NCBI GenBank assembly: GCA_046728155.1
Contig: JBKPDY010000063.1
Coordinates: 1 to 38,984, forward strand
Direction: 5' to 3'
DNA: 38,984 nt
Source of the DNA: CAWDLX01 sp046728155
Lineage (GTDB): Bacteria > Actinomycetota > Actinomycetes > Mycobacteriales > Micromonosporaceae
Below the pieces are notes generated by a model that saw only the letters and a program-made list of their open reading frames with translations, did no database searches and had not been told where the DNA came from. Shown one piece after another: positions 1 through 9,166 of the stretch. Positions within the stretch are counted from its first letter, which is position 1, and each line of letters starts with the position of its first letter. The translations under genes were made by a program, and so were the position numbers.

Positions 1-171
1 GTACCGTTGCCGGCCGGAGAGGTCATCGCCGATCTAGCCCCCGTCGGGGACGGCGCGCTGTGGCTGACCACGACCCGGTACTCCTCGCCGGGTACCCCAC
101 CCAGCGGCTCGCTGTACCGCACCGGTGACGGCGGCGAGCACTGGACCCGCCTTTCGGTGGAGTCCCGCTGA
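1..171 (+). CDS. C-terminal end of a BNR/Asp-box-type repeat protein (5' end outside window)
   Basis: Reading frame 1 is open from the first base to a TGA at 169-171 and gives the last 56 residues of a protein. The visible part holds one Asp-box-like motif, YRTGDGGEHWTRL (residues about 39-51 of the fragment), of the S-x-D-x-G-x-x-W kind that recurs in sialidase, BNR and photosynthesis-stability beta-propellers, usually exported proteins. The preceding stretch ending in ALWLTTTRYSS also fits a propeller strand. The end of the aminotransferase gene on the other strand lies only 7 bases downstream, so the two genes converge with almost no gap. Whether the full protein is a glycosidase or just a propeller scaffold cannot be told from this fragment. 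Confidence 0.6.
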   Translation, partial: VPLPAGEVIADLAPVGDGALWLTTTRYSSPGTPPSGSLYRTGDGGEHWTRLSVESR

Positions 172-178
172 CCGATCC

Positions 179-1075
179 TCACACCGGGACACCGTGCGCC
201 CGTACGTGCTCGGCGTAGAGGTGAACGACCCGGCGGGTGACCACACCCGGGTTACCGTCGCCGATGGTTCGACCGTCCACAGTGGTCGCACCCGCGATCT
301 CACCCATGGTACCGGTGCAGAAGATCTCCTCCGCCGCGTAGAGCTCGGCGAGGCTGAGGTCGCGTACCTCGGCCGGAATGGCCGCCACGTCCGCCAGGGC
401 GAGCACGGTCTGGCGGGTGATGCCCTCCGGGCAGGCCACCGGTCGTGGCGTGACCAGTCCGGCGTCGATGACGGCGAACAGGTTCGTCGCGTTCGTCTCG
501 GCAACGAATCCGCGGCTGTCGAGCATCACTGCATCATCGGCTCCCGCCGCGTTGGCCTCCAACTTGGCAAGGATCGAGTTGAGCAGGTTGTTGTGGTGGA
601 TCTTCGGGTCGAGAACGTCAGGGCCGGGCCGCCGGATGCTCGCCGTCACCAGCCGCAGTCCGGTCGTCGCGTACACCGGTTCCTTGAACTCGGCCAGCAC
701 GATCAGCGTGCACCCGGAGGTGTTGAGCCGCGGGTCCATGCCACTGGTCACCTTGACGCCGCGCGTGAGCGTGAGTCTGACGTGGACACCATCGGTCATG
801 TTGTTGGCCTGCAAGGTTTCGCGAACCGCGTGCCCAATCTCCAAATCGGACGGTACGCCACCGAATCCCAGGGCCGCCGCCGAGCGCCGGAGTCGGGCCA
901 GGTGATCGCGGAGCGCGAACACCTTTCCGTCGTAGAGGCGCAGCCCCTCCCAGACGGCGTCACCTGCCTGGACCACCGAATCGAACGGGGAGATCCCGGG
1001 CTCGCTGCGGTGGCGCAGGACGCCATCGACCCAGTAGACGATGTCGGCATTCCGCTCGTCGTAGCGCTGCAGCAC
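179..1075 (-). CDS. Class IV aminotransferase (branched-chain / D-amino acid aminotransferase type)
   Basis: A pyridoxal-phosphate fold-type IV aminotransferase of 298 residues, a usual length for the family. The N-terminus (VYWVDGVLRH, then WEGLRLYDGKVFALRDHLARL) is the standard opening of BCAT, D-amino-acid aminotransferase and aminodeoxychorismate lyase proteins. The PLP-binding Lys is probably K158 in DPKIHHNN, followed by the cofactor-binding segment AETNATNLFAV and GITRQTVLAL. Together these fit a transaminase using branched-chain or related amino acids with 2-oxoglutarate or pyruvate; the exact substrate is not readable. The start is a GTG two bases after the stop of the glutamate dehydrogenase gene, with a GGCGGG stretch upstream inside that gene, so it is almost certainly co-transcribed and perhaps translationally coupled. 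The pairing fits amino-acid catabolism in which glutamate formed by transamination is then deaminated. Confidence 0.88.
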   Translation of the reverse strand: MLQRYDERNADIVYWVDGVLRHRSEPGISPFDSVVQAGDAVWEGLRLYDGKVFALRDHLARLRRSAAALGFGGVPSDLEIGHAVRETLQANNMTDGVHVRLTLTRGVKVTSGMDPRLNTSGCTLIVLAEFKEPVYATTGLRLVTASIRRPGPDVLDPKIHHNNLLNSILAKLEANAAGADDAVMLDSRGFVAETNATNLFAVIDAGLVTPRPVACPEGITRQTVLALADVAAIPAEVRDLSLAELYAAEEIFCTGTMGEIAGATTVDGRTIGDGNPGVVTRRVVHLYAEHVRAHGVPV

Positions 1076-1077
1076 GC

Positions 1078-4000
1078 TCAGCCCGCCACTGTTGCCGTTG
1101 ACGCGGTCTGGACCAGGGTACGGATCTGGCGCAGCAGCACCGAGAGCGCGGCCAGATCGGCCCGCGACTCATCGAACTCGCCCATCGCGTTGCGGGCCCG
1201 GGCGATCGACGTGGCGTTGGCGGCCTCCCAGCGTTCCACCTGCCGCAGCGGGTCCTCGGCTGCGGCGGCGCCGGCCAGCTCGGCCGAGCTCGCGAGCACG
1301 TTACGGGTCAGCGCCGCCAGCGCGGCATAGAGGTCGTAGCGCAGGGCCATCCGGGCCAGACTCTGCCACCGGTCCTCGCGGGGAAGCGCGGAGATGCGGG
1401 AGAGCAACTCGTCGACGCGGAACCGGTCCGACAGTACAAAGTAGACACCAGCGACATCGTCGAGGTCGCGCCGCATCTCTGCCGCCACCTCGACGACATC
1501 GAGAAGGCCGAAGCCGTACGTGATGTGGGTGGCCATCCGGGCGATATCCTCGGGCAGGGCGCGGGCCATCAGCTCGGCCACGTGCTCGCGGACGGCCTTC
1601 CGTTCGGCGCCCTGGAACAGCTCGTCTATCCGCGGCAGCAGCGTCTGCACGCCCGGACCCAGCGCGGCGATCTCGCCGGCGACGTCGATCGGCGAGCGTC
1701 GGCTGGTGACGAGCCGCCGCACGGCCCGGTCGACCAGTCTTCTCAGTTCGAGGTAGACGATCGTCTGCGCGCTGGTCGGGGTCTGGTTGTCCAGCTCCTC
1801 GATCCGCTGCCACAGCTCGCCCAGACCGTACACGTCGCGCACGACCACGTACGCCCGTACCACATCGGGCGGGTTGGCCCCGGTCTCCTCGATCGCCCGG
1901 AAGACGAACGAGACGCCGCCGCGGTTGACCGCCTCGTTGACGACCGCCGTCGTGACGATCTCCCGACGCAGGCGATGCCCGGTCATCCGGTCCCGGAAGC
2001 GTTCCCGCAGCGGGGTGGGGAAGTAGTCGACGAGTACCTGTGCGGTCCAGTCGTCGTCGGGCAGGTCGGACTCGGCGATCTCCCGCTCGTTCACAATCTT
2101 CGTGTACGCCAGCAGCACGGCCAACTCGGGCGAGGTCAGGCCGAGGCCGGCTGCCGTACGCGCGTCGATCTCCTCGTCCGTGGGCAGCGCCTCCAAGGAG
2201 CGGTCGAGGTGACCCGTCCGCTCCATCTCGCTGATCATCCGGCGGTGTACGGACAGCAACGCCCGCGACTGCGGACGGGCGTTGCCGAGCGTGACGTTCT
2301 GCTCGTAGTTGTCCCGCAGCACCAGGTCGGCCACCTCGTCGGTCATCGCCGCGAGGAGCTCGTCACGCTCCGCCCGGGTGAGCTCGCCGTCGGCCTCGGC
2401 GGCGCCGAGCAGGATCTTCACGTTGACCTCGTGGTCGGAGGTGTCGACGCCGGCCGAGTTGTCGATGAAGTCCGTCCCGATGTGGGCGTGGCGCACGCCG
2501 TTGACCACCCTGCCGCCCACCATGGCGTACTCGACCCGACCGCGTTGGGTCAGGCCGAGGTTGCCGCCCTCGCCGACCATGCACGCTCGCACCTGTGCCC
2601 CGTTGACCCGTACCGCGTCGTTCGCCTTGTCGCCGACGTCCGCATGGGACTCACCGCTGGCCTTGACGTACGTGCCGATGCCGCCGTTGAAGAGCAGGTC
2701 GACCGGGGCCCGCAGGATGGCCCGCATCAGGTCGGTCGGGGCGAGCGCGGTCACGGTCGGATCCTCGATACCGAGCGCTCTGCGCATCTCATCGTTGACC
2801 TTGATGGACTTGGTCGTGCGTGGCCACACCCCGCCACCGGGCGAGATGACATCCCGGTCGAAGTCGTGCCACGACGAGCGGGGCAGGTCGAACAGCCGGC
2901 GACGCTCTACATAGGACTTCGATGGATCAGGGTCGGGGTCGACGAAGATGTGGCGGTGGTCGAACGCGGCGACCAGCTTGATGTGTTCGGAGAGGAGCAT
3001 ACCGTTGCCGAACACGTCGCCGGACATATCGCCGATTCCCACGACGGTGAAGTCCTGCGTCTGAGTGTCGAGGCCCATTTCCCGGCCGTGCCGCTTGACC
3101 GACTCCCACGCTCCGCGGGCGGTGATTCCCATCCGCTTGTGGTCGTAGCCGGCCGAGCCGCCGGACGCGAACGCGTCACCGAGCCAGAAGCCGTATGACG
3201 CCGAGATCTCGTTGGCAATATCGGAGAAGGTGGCGGTGCCCTTGTCGGCCGCGACCACGAGGTAAGGGTCGTCACCGTCATGGCGGACGACCTCGGGTGG
3301 GGCGACGACCTCGCCGCCCGCGAGGTTGTCGGTGATGTCGAGCATGGCGCCGATGAACTGGCGGTAGCAGGCCACTCCCTCGGCCTGCACCGCGTCGCGG
3401 TCAGGCGGAGCCGTCGCCGGGCTCGCGGGCAGCCTTGGCTTGACCACGAAGCCACCCTTCGCGCCGACCGGCACGATGATGGAGTTCTTCACCGTCTGCG
3501 CCTTGACCAGCCCAAGAATCTCGGTCCGGAAGTCCTCCCGTCGGTCCGACCAGCGAAGACCGCCCCGGGCCACCGGCCCGAAACGCAGGTGTACACCTTC
3601 GAACCGGGGGGAGTAGACGAAGATCTCGAACCGGGGCCGGGGCGCGGGCAGGTCTGGCACCGCCTTTGGGTCCAGCTTGACCGCCACGTAGGACTTCGGC
3701 CGCCCGTCGGCGCCCCGCTGGAAGAACGACGTCCGCAAGGTCGCCTCGATCAGAGCCAGGTACGAGCGCATGATCCGGTCCTGGTCGAGCGATGCGACGT
3801 TGTCCAGGTCGGCCCGGATGGCCGCGGCCACCGCGGCACTGCTGGCGTCCCGTTCCGCGGACGAGACGGCCAGCGACGGATCGAACCGGGCGTCGAAGAG
3901 CTCGACCAGCCTCGCCGCGATGTCCGGGTACGCGGCCAGAGAAGACTCCATGTACTCCTGCGAGTACACGGTGCCGGTCTGCCGCAGGTACTTCGTGTAC

Positions 4001-6063
4001 GCGCGGAGCACGACGACCTGACGCCAGGTCAGGCCCGCGCGCAGCACCAGCTCGTTGAGGCCGTCCACTTCGGACTCGCCGCGCCAGGCGGCGGAGAAAG
4101 CGTTCTCCACTTTCGCCCGTATGTCGACCAGCTCGAGCGCACCGGCGGGCAGGCTGAGCCCGAAGTCGTAGATGTACACGCCGCCGTCGGGCCGCCGCAC
4201 GTCGTACGGCCGCTCGTCCTCCACCGCAACACCCAGCGAGTGCAGGACGGGCAGCACGTCCGAGAGCGTCATCGGCTCGCCACTGCGGAAGATCTTCAGC
4301 CGTACATCGACATCATCCTTGCGGCGCCGGTAGAGGTGCAGGACGAGCTCACCCGGCTCGTCCAGCAGCTCGAGCATGGCGATGTCCTGGACGGCCTCAT
4401 ACGCGGTGTGTGAATCTTTGTACGTCTCGGGAAGCGAGTCACGGTACCGCTCGACCAGTTGCCGCGCCTGGTCTTCGCCGAGGCGCTGCTCGAGCTCGAG
4501 CTGGAAATCGTCATCCCAGAGGCGGGTCGCCTCGGCCAGCTCCACCGAGATGCGGTCGGCGTCGATCGCTCCGATGTGGACGGCCGGGTCGACCCGGACG
4601 ATGAAGTGGATGCGGGCCAAGGTCGCGTCGGTAACCCGGGTCGTGTAGTCGACCCCGACGCCGTCCAGCTCGCGCAGCAGGATGTCCTGCATCCGCAGCC
4701 GGTTGACCGTGGTGAACCGGTCGCGGGGAAGGTACACCAGGCACGAGACGAACCGGCCGTACTGGTCCTTGCGCGCGAAGAGCTTCACCTGCCGGCGCCC
4801 CGCCAACCGCAGAACTCCCATGACCGTCCGGAAGAGGTCATCGGTCGCGATCTGGAACAGCTCCTCGCGGGGGTAGTCCTCGAGGATGGACATGAGGTTC
4901 TTGCCGGAGTGACCGCGTGGGCTCAGGCCCGACCGCGCCATCACCTCGGCGACCTTGCGCTTGATAACCGGCAGGTCGCGCACCGACATCTGGTACGCGG
5001 CGGAGCTGAACAGCCCGAGGAATCGGCGCTCGCCGACGACGGCGCCGTTGCTGTCGAAGACCTTCATGCCGATGTAGTCGAGGAAGGCGGCTTTGTGCAC
5101 GGTGGAGCGCGAGTTGGCCTTCGTGATGATGAGCAGCCGCTTCTCCTGTACCCGTTGGTACGCCTCGGGGCTCATCGAGGACAGGACGCGGGCTCCGGTG
5201 GGATCCCGGCGCAGGATTCCCAGGCCTGTGCCGAGCACGGCCTCCAGCGCACCGGTTCCGTCCGGCCCCGTGACGATGCGGTACTCGCGGTAGCCCAGGA
5301 ACGTGAAGTGGTCCTCGGCCAACCACCGCAACAGGTCGACCGAGTCGGTGATGTCCTTGTCCGGCACGGGCAGGTGGTCGGTGGCGAGCTCGTCGGCGAT
5401 CGTGAGCGCTTGTGTGCGCATGCGCTGCCAGTCCTCGACCGCCTCCCGTACGTCGGTGAGCACGCGCTGCACGTCGTTACGAAGCGCCGCCAACGCCGAG
5501 GCGTCGTGCACCGCGGGGATCTCGAGGCGGATCCAGCTCTCGACAACGTCGGCCGGGCCGGCATTGTCCGGATCGATGTGCGGGAGCAGCCGCGTCAAGG
5601 CACCCAGCGCCTCACGGCGGACCACGACCTGCGGATGCGCCAGCAGGCTCACCTCGTACCCTGCCCGGCTGACCGCCGCGGTGACCGAGTCGACCAGGAA
5701 GGGCATGTCGTCGGTGACCACGAGTAGCACCTCGTGGTCACCCTCGCGGGTCAGGTCGAGTTTGAGCTCACCGATCAGCCGCTGCCGGGCCAGTTCCAGG
5801 TGGGTCTGCGTGTCGGCGAGCAGTCGGGCCGGCGGGCGTCCGCCGAGCTCCTCGTCGGGTACCAGTCGCCAGTAGCGGTTGACCAGATTGGCTACATCGG
5901 GCCCGGCACCCTCGGCCGTCGCGGCCATGGCCATCGCTTCCACCACCACGCGTTCCGGACTCAGGCTGAGGTCGGCCGGTTCGGTCTCCCGGGCGCGATC
6001 CTCGCCGCTTCGACGACCGATGGTCTGCTTGTGGGCGGTGACGCTCCCGGGACGCCGGCTCAT
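1078..6063 (-). CDS. gdh: NAD-specific glutamate dehydrogenase, large (about 180 kDa) type
   Basis: Oxidatively deaminates L-glutamate to 2-oxoglutarate and ammonium with NAD; cytoplasmic. At 1661 residues it matches the Bac_GDH (GDH-180) family found in Streptomyces, Pseudomonas and mycobacteria, about four times the size of ordinary hexameric GDH. The N-terminal third holds ACT-like regulatory segments (for example VLLVVTDDMPFLVDSVTAAV near residues 110-130). The catalytic core has GGLRWSDRREDFRTE (about 830-845), the Lys-containing segment VGAKGGFVVK (about 865), NGGIGTYVK (about 1125) and the nucleotide-binding GEGGNLGLTQRGRVEYA (about 1160). The C-terminal 400 residues are helical. The ATG at 6061-6063 is preceded by GGAGAGGG, somewhat far at about 10-12 nt, and a TAGGCT -10 box lies at 6114-6119. 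It is followed after 2 bases by the class IV aminotransferase, so the two probably form an operon. No frame break is seen. Allosteric control, known for this family, is not visible in the sequence. Confidence 0.95.
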   Translation of the reverse strand: MSRRPGSVTAHKQTIGRRSGEDRARETEPADLSLSPERVVVEAMAMAATAEGAGPDVANLVNRYWRLVPDEELGGRPPARLLADTQTHLELARQRLIGELKLDLTREGDHEVLLVVTDDMPFLVDSVTAAVSRAGYEVSLLAHPQVVVRREALGALTRLLPHIDPDNAGPADVVESWIRLEIPAVHDASALAALRNDVQRVLTDVREAVEDWQRMRTQALTIADELATDHLPVPDKDITDSVDLLRWLAEDHFTFLGYREYRIVTGPDGTGALEAVLGTGLGILRRDPTGARVLSSMSPEAYQRVQEKRLLIITKANSRSTVHKAAFLDYIGMKVFDSNGAVVGERRFLGLFSSAAYQMSVRDLPVIKRKVAEVMARSGLSPRGHSGKNLMSILEDYPREELFQIATDDLFRTVMGVLRLAGRRQVKLFARKDQYGRFVSCLVYLPRDRFTTVNRLRMQDILLRELDGVGVDYTTRVTDATLARIHFIVRVDPAVHIGAIDADRISVELAEATRLWDDDFQLELEQRLGEDQARQLVERYRDSLPETYKDSHTAYEAVQDIAMLELLDEPGELVLHLYRRRKDDVDVRLKIFRSGEPMTLSDVLPVLHSLGVAVEDERPYDVRRPDGGVYIYDFGLSLPAGALELVDIRAKVENAFSAAWRGESEVDGLNELVLRAGLTWRQVVVLRAYTKYLRQTGTVYSQEYMESSLAAYPDIAARLVELFDARFDPSLAVSSAERDASSAAVAAAIRADLDNVASLDQDRIMRSYLALIEATLRTSFFQRGADGRPKSYVAVKLDPKAVPDLPAPRPRFEIFVYSPRFEGVHLRFGPVARGGLRWSDRREDFRTEILGLVKAQTVKNSIIVPVGAKGGFVVKPRLPASPATAPPDRDAVQAEGVACYRQFIGAMLDITDNLAGGEVVAPPEVVRHDGDDPYLVVAADKGTATFSDIANEISASYGFWLGDAFASGGSAGYDHKRMGITARGAWESVKRHGREMGLDTQTQDFTVVGIGDMSGDVFGNGMLLSEHIKLVAAFDHRHIFVDPDPDPSKSYVERRRLFDLPRSSWHDFDRDVISPGGGVWPRTTKSIKVNDEMRRALGIEDPTVTALAPTDLMRAILRAPVDLLFNGGIGTYVKASGESHADVGDKANDAVRVNGAQVRACMVGEGGNLGLTQRGRVEYAMVGGRVVNGVRHAHIGTDFIDNSAGVDTSDHEVNVKILLGAAEADGELTRAERDELLAAMTDEVADLVLRDNYEQNVTLGNARPQSRALLSVHRRMISEMERTGHLDRSLEALPTDEEIDARTAAGLGLTSPELAVLLAYTKIVNEREIAESDLPDDDWTAQVLVDYFPTPLRERFRDRMTGHRLRREIVTTAVVNEAVNRGGVSFVFRAIEETGANPPDVVRAYVVVRDVYGLGELWQRIEELDNQTPTSAQTIVYLELRRLVDRAVRRLVTSRRSPIDVAGEIAALGPGVQTLLPRIDELFQGAERKAVREHVAELMARALPEDIARMATHITYGFGLLDVVEVAAEMRRDLDDVAGVYFVLSDRFRVDELLSRISALPREDRWQSLARMALRYDLYAALAALTRNVLASSAELAGAAAAEDPLRQVERWEAANATSIARARNAMGEFDESRADLAALSVLLRQIRTLVQTASTATVAG

Positions 6064-6113
6064 CGGTTGCCAACCCTCTCCGGCCCACGACGCTGTAGGC
6101 CCTGTCCACGCCC

Positions 6114-6119
6114 AGCCTA
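6114..6119 (-). promoter_or_regulatory. -10 box of the gdh promoter
   Basis: TAGGCT on the minus strand, about 50 bases upstream of the gdh ATG, fits the actinobacterial TANNNT -10 consensus. No convincing -35 hexamer is seen. The divergent penicillin-binding protein promoter is about 100 bases away. Confidence 0.5.
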
Positions 6120-6218
6120 GGACCTGTCCGCGGTCTCACTCAGCTGGCCGAGGCGAGAGGCGGCGATTGTTCCGTTAATGTCCCGACAGCTGATGTGCGT
6201 CGGCTGGCGCCGCCCGGG

Positions 6219-6224
6219 CACAAT
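6219..6224 (+). promoter_or_regulatory. -10 box of the penicillin-binding lipoprotein gene
   Basis: CACAAT lies 31 bases upstream of the ATG at 6256 and leaves a leader of about 25 nt that carries GAGGAG. It supports the ATG at 6256 as the true start rather than an in-frame start further upstream. Confidence 0.45.
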
Positions 6225-6255
6225 GGCTGTCTCACCGCCAGCCGAGGAGTACCGC

Positions 6256-8187
6256 ATGCGCCGAAGTCTCGCCGCGATCGCCGCCGCGCTGAGCCTGCTG
6301 ACCTGCCTCAACGCGTGCTCGAGCGACCAGGGGCCCAGTTCGGTCGTGCGCTCGTTCCTGGCCGGTTGGCCCTCGGACAAGGTCGACGCGGTCGGATTCG
6401 TCGACTCGTCGGGCAACCCGATGGAGGCTTCGCTGGTCGCGTCCCAGATGAAGGCCCTCGCCGGCGATCTCGACCTCTCGAAGATCAAGGTCAGTCCCAC
6501 CGGCGAACCGACCGTCCAGGGAACCGACGCGACGGCCGACGTGAACGTCGAATGGCCGGTCGCCAACGGCATCGTGTGGACGTACTCGACCACAGTGCGA
6601 CTCAAAGGCGGCCAGGACACGTGGCGGGTCGTCTGGTCCCCGGCGACGCTCAATCCGAAGCTGCAGGCCAACGACAAGCTGACGCTCAGGTCAATAGGTG
6701 CGACCCGCGGCCAGATCCTCGACGGGACCGGCCAACCCATCGTGCAGGAGCGTCCAGTGGTGGTGGTCGGCATCGAACCCAAGCTCGTGCGCAACCAGTC
6801 CGCGCTGCTGTCGGCGCTGGACGCGGCGTTCAAGCAAGCCAAGGTCGAGGTCGACCTCAGCAAGCTGCCAGCTCAGATCGCCGCGGCGAAGCCGGACGCG
6901 TTCGTCGAGGTGGTCACCCTGCGGCGGGAGGTCTACGACGGCATCTCGGCTCAGATCCACGACCTCGACGGGACCGTGTTCCGGCAGAGCACCCTGCAGC
7001 TCGCCCCGACGCACGACTTCGGCCGCGCACTGCTCGGCACGGTGGGGGATGTCACCAAGGAGCAGATGGACGCCCACCCCGGTGCGTATGTGATCGGCGA
7101 TCAGGTCGGTCAGTCCGGTCTGGAGGCCCAGTACGACGCGCTTCTACGCGGGACCAAGGGTGTGAGGGTACTCATCACCGGCCGCGGGACCCAGGAGAAC
7201 CCCGAGGCCGACGTCGAGCTCTTCAGTACGCCGGCCAAGCCCGGTGAATCGCTGCAGACGACGCTCGACCAGCGGGTTCAGAATGCCGGCGACGCGGTGC
7301 TGGCCGCCCAGAAGAAGCGCTCGGCGTTGGTCGCCGTTCGGATCAGCGACGGTCACGTCCTTGCGGTGGCCAACGGCCCGCGCGGCGGCGAGGTCAACCT
7401 CGCCCTCACCGCCGCCGTCCCGCCCGGCTCGACGTTCAAGATGGTGACGGCGCTCGCCGCGATGACCGAGGGCAAGGCCACCATCAACACCATCGTCCCC
7501 TGCCCGAAGGGGTACACCGTCAACGGCCGAACGTTCAACAACTCCGGCCTGTTCGAGCTCGGCAACGTTCCGCTGCACACGGACTTCGCCCGCTCGTGCA
7601 ACACGGCCTTCGCCTACCTCGGCAACCAGCTCTCGCCGAGCGGATTGCAGGACGCCGCCGCACAACTGGGCATCGGTACCTCGTGGAGCCTCGGCACCGA
7701 TTGCTTCACCGGATCCGTGCAGGCGAACGCTTCGGCCGTCGACGCCGCCGCGGCCGCGTTCGGCCAGGGTCAGACCCAGGTCAGCCCGATCGCGCTCGCC
7801 GCCGCCGTCGCCACCGTGGCGAGAGGCTCGTGGAAACAGCCCGTGCTCTTCTCGACGATGCCGGAGGGCGCACCCGCCGCCAGCCCGTCGCGGCGGCCGA
7901 CCCCGGCCGACGGCGCCGCACTCGACTCCACCGCCGCCGCCTCGCTGCACACGATGATGCGCGAGGTGGTCACCGCCGGCACGGCGTCCGGTCTCAACGG
8001 CATTCCGGGCGGGCCCGTCATGGCGAAGACCGGCACAGCCGAGTACGACAGCGACCCGACCCACGCCCACATCTGGACGATCGGCTGGCAAGGCGATGTC
8101 GCGTTCGCTGTCTTCGTCGAGAACGGCGGCTCCAGCCGCGGTGCGGTGGCCATCGCCGCCACGTTCCTCAAGGCCTTGGCTGCCTGA
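6256..8187 (+). CDS. Penicillin-binding lipoprotein (MecA_N-type transpeptidase, PBP-lipo-like)
   Basis: A peptidoglycan DD-transpeptidase (class B PBP) of 643 residues, tethered outside the membrane. The start at 6256 is set by GAGGAG six bases upstream; the frame stays open upstream but without a ribosome site. The N-terminus MRRSLAAIAAALSLL followed by CLNAC is a lipoprotein signal peptide with lipobox. Residues about 25-130 resemble the NTF2-like MecA N-terminal domain, then comes a PBP dimerisation domain, then the transpeptidase. All three active-site motifs are present: STFK (nucleophile S392, K395), SCN (447-449) and KTG (591-593). Family knowledge: Mycobacterium tuberculosis PBP-lipo (Rv2864c) has the same layout. 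It is a single gene, divergent from gdh, with a lone ABC ATPase downstream. Whether it acts in septal or side-wall synthesis cannot be told here. Confidence 0.93.
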   Translation: MRRSLAAIAAALSLLTCLNACSSDQGPSSVVRSFLAGWPSDKVDAVGFVDSSGNPMEASLVASQMKALAGDLDLSKIKVSPTGEPTVQGTDATADVNVEWPVANGIVWTYSTTVRLKGGQDTWRVVWSPATLNPKLQANDKLTLRSIGATRGQILDGTGQPIVQERPVVVVGIEPKLVRNQSALLSALDAAFKQAKVEVDLSKLPAQIAAAKPDAFVEVVTLRREVYDGISAQIHDLDGTVFRQSTLQLAPTHDFGRALLGTVGDVTKEQMDAHPGAYVIGDQVGQSGLEAQYDALLRGTKGVRVLITGRGTQENPEADVELFSTPAKPGESLQTTLDQRVQNAGDAVLAAQKKRSALVAVRISDGHVLAVANGPRGGEVNLALTAAVPPGSTFKMVTALAAMTEGKATINTIVPCPKGYTVNGRTFNNSGLFELGNVPLHTDFARSCNTAFAYLGNQLSPSGLQDAAAQLGIGTSWSLGTDCFTGSVQANASAVDAAAAAFGQGQTQVSPIALAAAVATVARGSWKQPVLFSTMPEGAPAASPSRRPTPADGAALDSTAAASLHTMMREVVTAGTASGLNGIPGGPVMAKTGTAEYDSDPTHAHIWTIGWQGDVAFAVFVENGGSSRGAVAIAATFLKALAA

Positions 8188-8245
8188 GATCCTGGCGCTC
8201 ACTCCGTTCGCGCGGTCCGCGGCCTCAGAAGGCGTCGTCTTCCCT

Positions 8246-8276
8246 CGTCGCTCGCTCCTGCGTCGCTCGGCTCCTC
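8246..8276. repeat. Two imperfect tandem units in the PBP-ABC intergenic gap
   Basis: CGTCGCTCG followed by CTCCTG at 8246-8260 is repeated as CGTCGCTCG followed by GCTCCTC at 8261-8276. Related words (GTCGCTCGCT read on the minus strand) recur near 38727-38746 upstream of glyA. The gap 8188-8327 otherwise holds no recognisable gene. Confidence 0.4.
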
Positions 8277-8327
8277 ACTCCAGACGCCGCCGGCCGCAGA
8301 CTTCCGTCGCCTGGTTGGATGGTTGCC

Positions 8328-9125
8328 GTGACGAATGCCGATCCCGATGTCGTCATCGAGGTTGACGATGTGACGGTTACCCGTGGCGGCACCGACCTGC
8401 TGCGCGGTGTGTCGTGGCGGGTCGAGTTGGACGAGCGCTGGGTTGTCATCGGCCCCAACGGTGCCGGAAAGACCACCCTGCTCAGCCTCGCGGCTGCCCG
8501 GTTGTTCCCGACCCACGGCAATGTTCACGTCCTCGGCGAGCGGATCGGCCGGGTCGATGTCGGCGAACTGCGGACCAGGATCGGTCTGACCACGGTCGGG
8601 CTGCACGATCGCATCCCACCGGACGAGACGGTGCACAACGTCGTGCTGACCGCGTCCTGGGGCGTGATCGGCCGTTTCCGCGAGGCGTACGACGTGACCG
8701 ACGCATCGCGCGCGAGTCGCCTGCTTGCTCAGCTGGGTGTCGCCCGCCTGGCCGCCCGCAGCTATGCGACCCTTTCGGAGGGCGAGCGCAAACGGGTACA
8801 GATCGCCCGGGCGCTGATGACCGATCCGGAGCTGCTCCTGCTCGACGAACCGGCCGCCGGCCTCGACCTCGGCGGCCGCGAGGTCCTGCTCCGCCACCTC
8901 GCCGAACTCGCCGCCGACCCCGACGCACCGGTCCTGGTGCTCGTCACCCACCACGTCGAGGAGATCCCGTACGGCTTCAGCCACGCCCTGCTGCTCAGCA
9001 CGGGCGCGGTGGTGGCGCAGGGGCTGATCGCCGACACCATCACGGACGAGAATCTCAGCTTGACGTTCGGAATGTCGCTGAAGGTCGGGTACGACGACGG
9101 CCGGTTCACCGCCCGAGCTGCCTGA
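8328..9125 (+). CDS. ABC-type ATPase, cytosolic, no transmembrane partner nearby
   Basis: A 265-residue ABC ATP-binding protein. Walker A is GPNGAGKTT (about residues 40-48), the signature is the unusual LSEGERKR instead of LSGGQ, Walker B is LLLLDEPAAGLD, and the switch His is in TH just before HVEEIPYGF. The HVEEI ending and the SEGE signature resemble single-domain ATPases annotated as molybdenum or iron transport ATPases (ModF/YlmA-like); no permease or binding protein is adjacent, so the transport role is open. Start choice: GTG at 8328, with GGATGG 5 bases upstream, gives MTNADPDVVIEVDD; an in-frame ATG at 8319 would add three residues. The frame remains open far upstream through the end of the PBP gene, but that stretch is a shadow reading. 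Confidence 0.85.
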   Translation: MTNADPDVVIEVDDVTVTRGGTDLLRGVSWRVELDERWVVIGPNGAGKTTLLSLAAARLFPTHGNVHVLGERIGRVDVGELRTRIGLTTVGLHDRIPPDETVHNVVLTASWGVIGRFREAYDVTDASRASRLLAQLGVARLAARSYATLSEGERKRVQIARALMTDPELLLLDEPAAGLDLGGREVLLRHLAELAADPDAPVLVLVTHHVEEIPYGFSHALLLSTGAVVAQGLIADTITDENLSLTFGMSLKVGYDDGRFTARAA

Positions 9126-9166
9126 ACCTCGCTCCCCCCTTGCCGCGGTGATGGACGATCGAGGGC

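Noticed and set aside
1525..3198. Open frame of 557 codons on the plus strand inside gdh
   Set aside because: It is antisense to gdh, whose sequence and motifs are clear; high GC keeps opposite frames open. No family is recognisable in the shadow.
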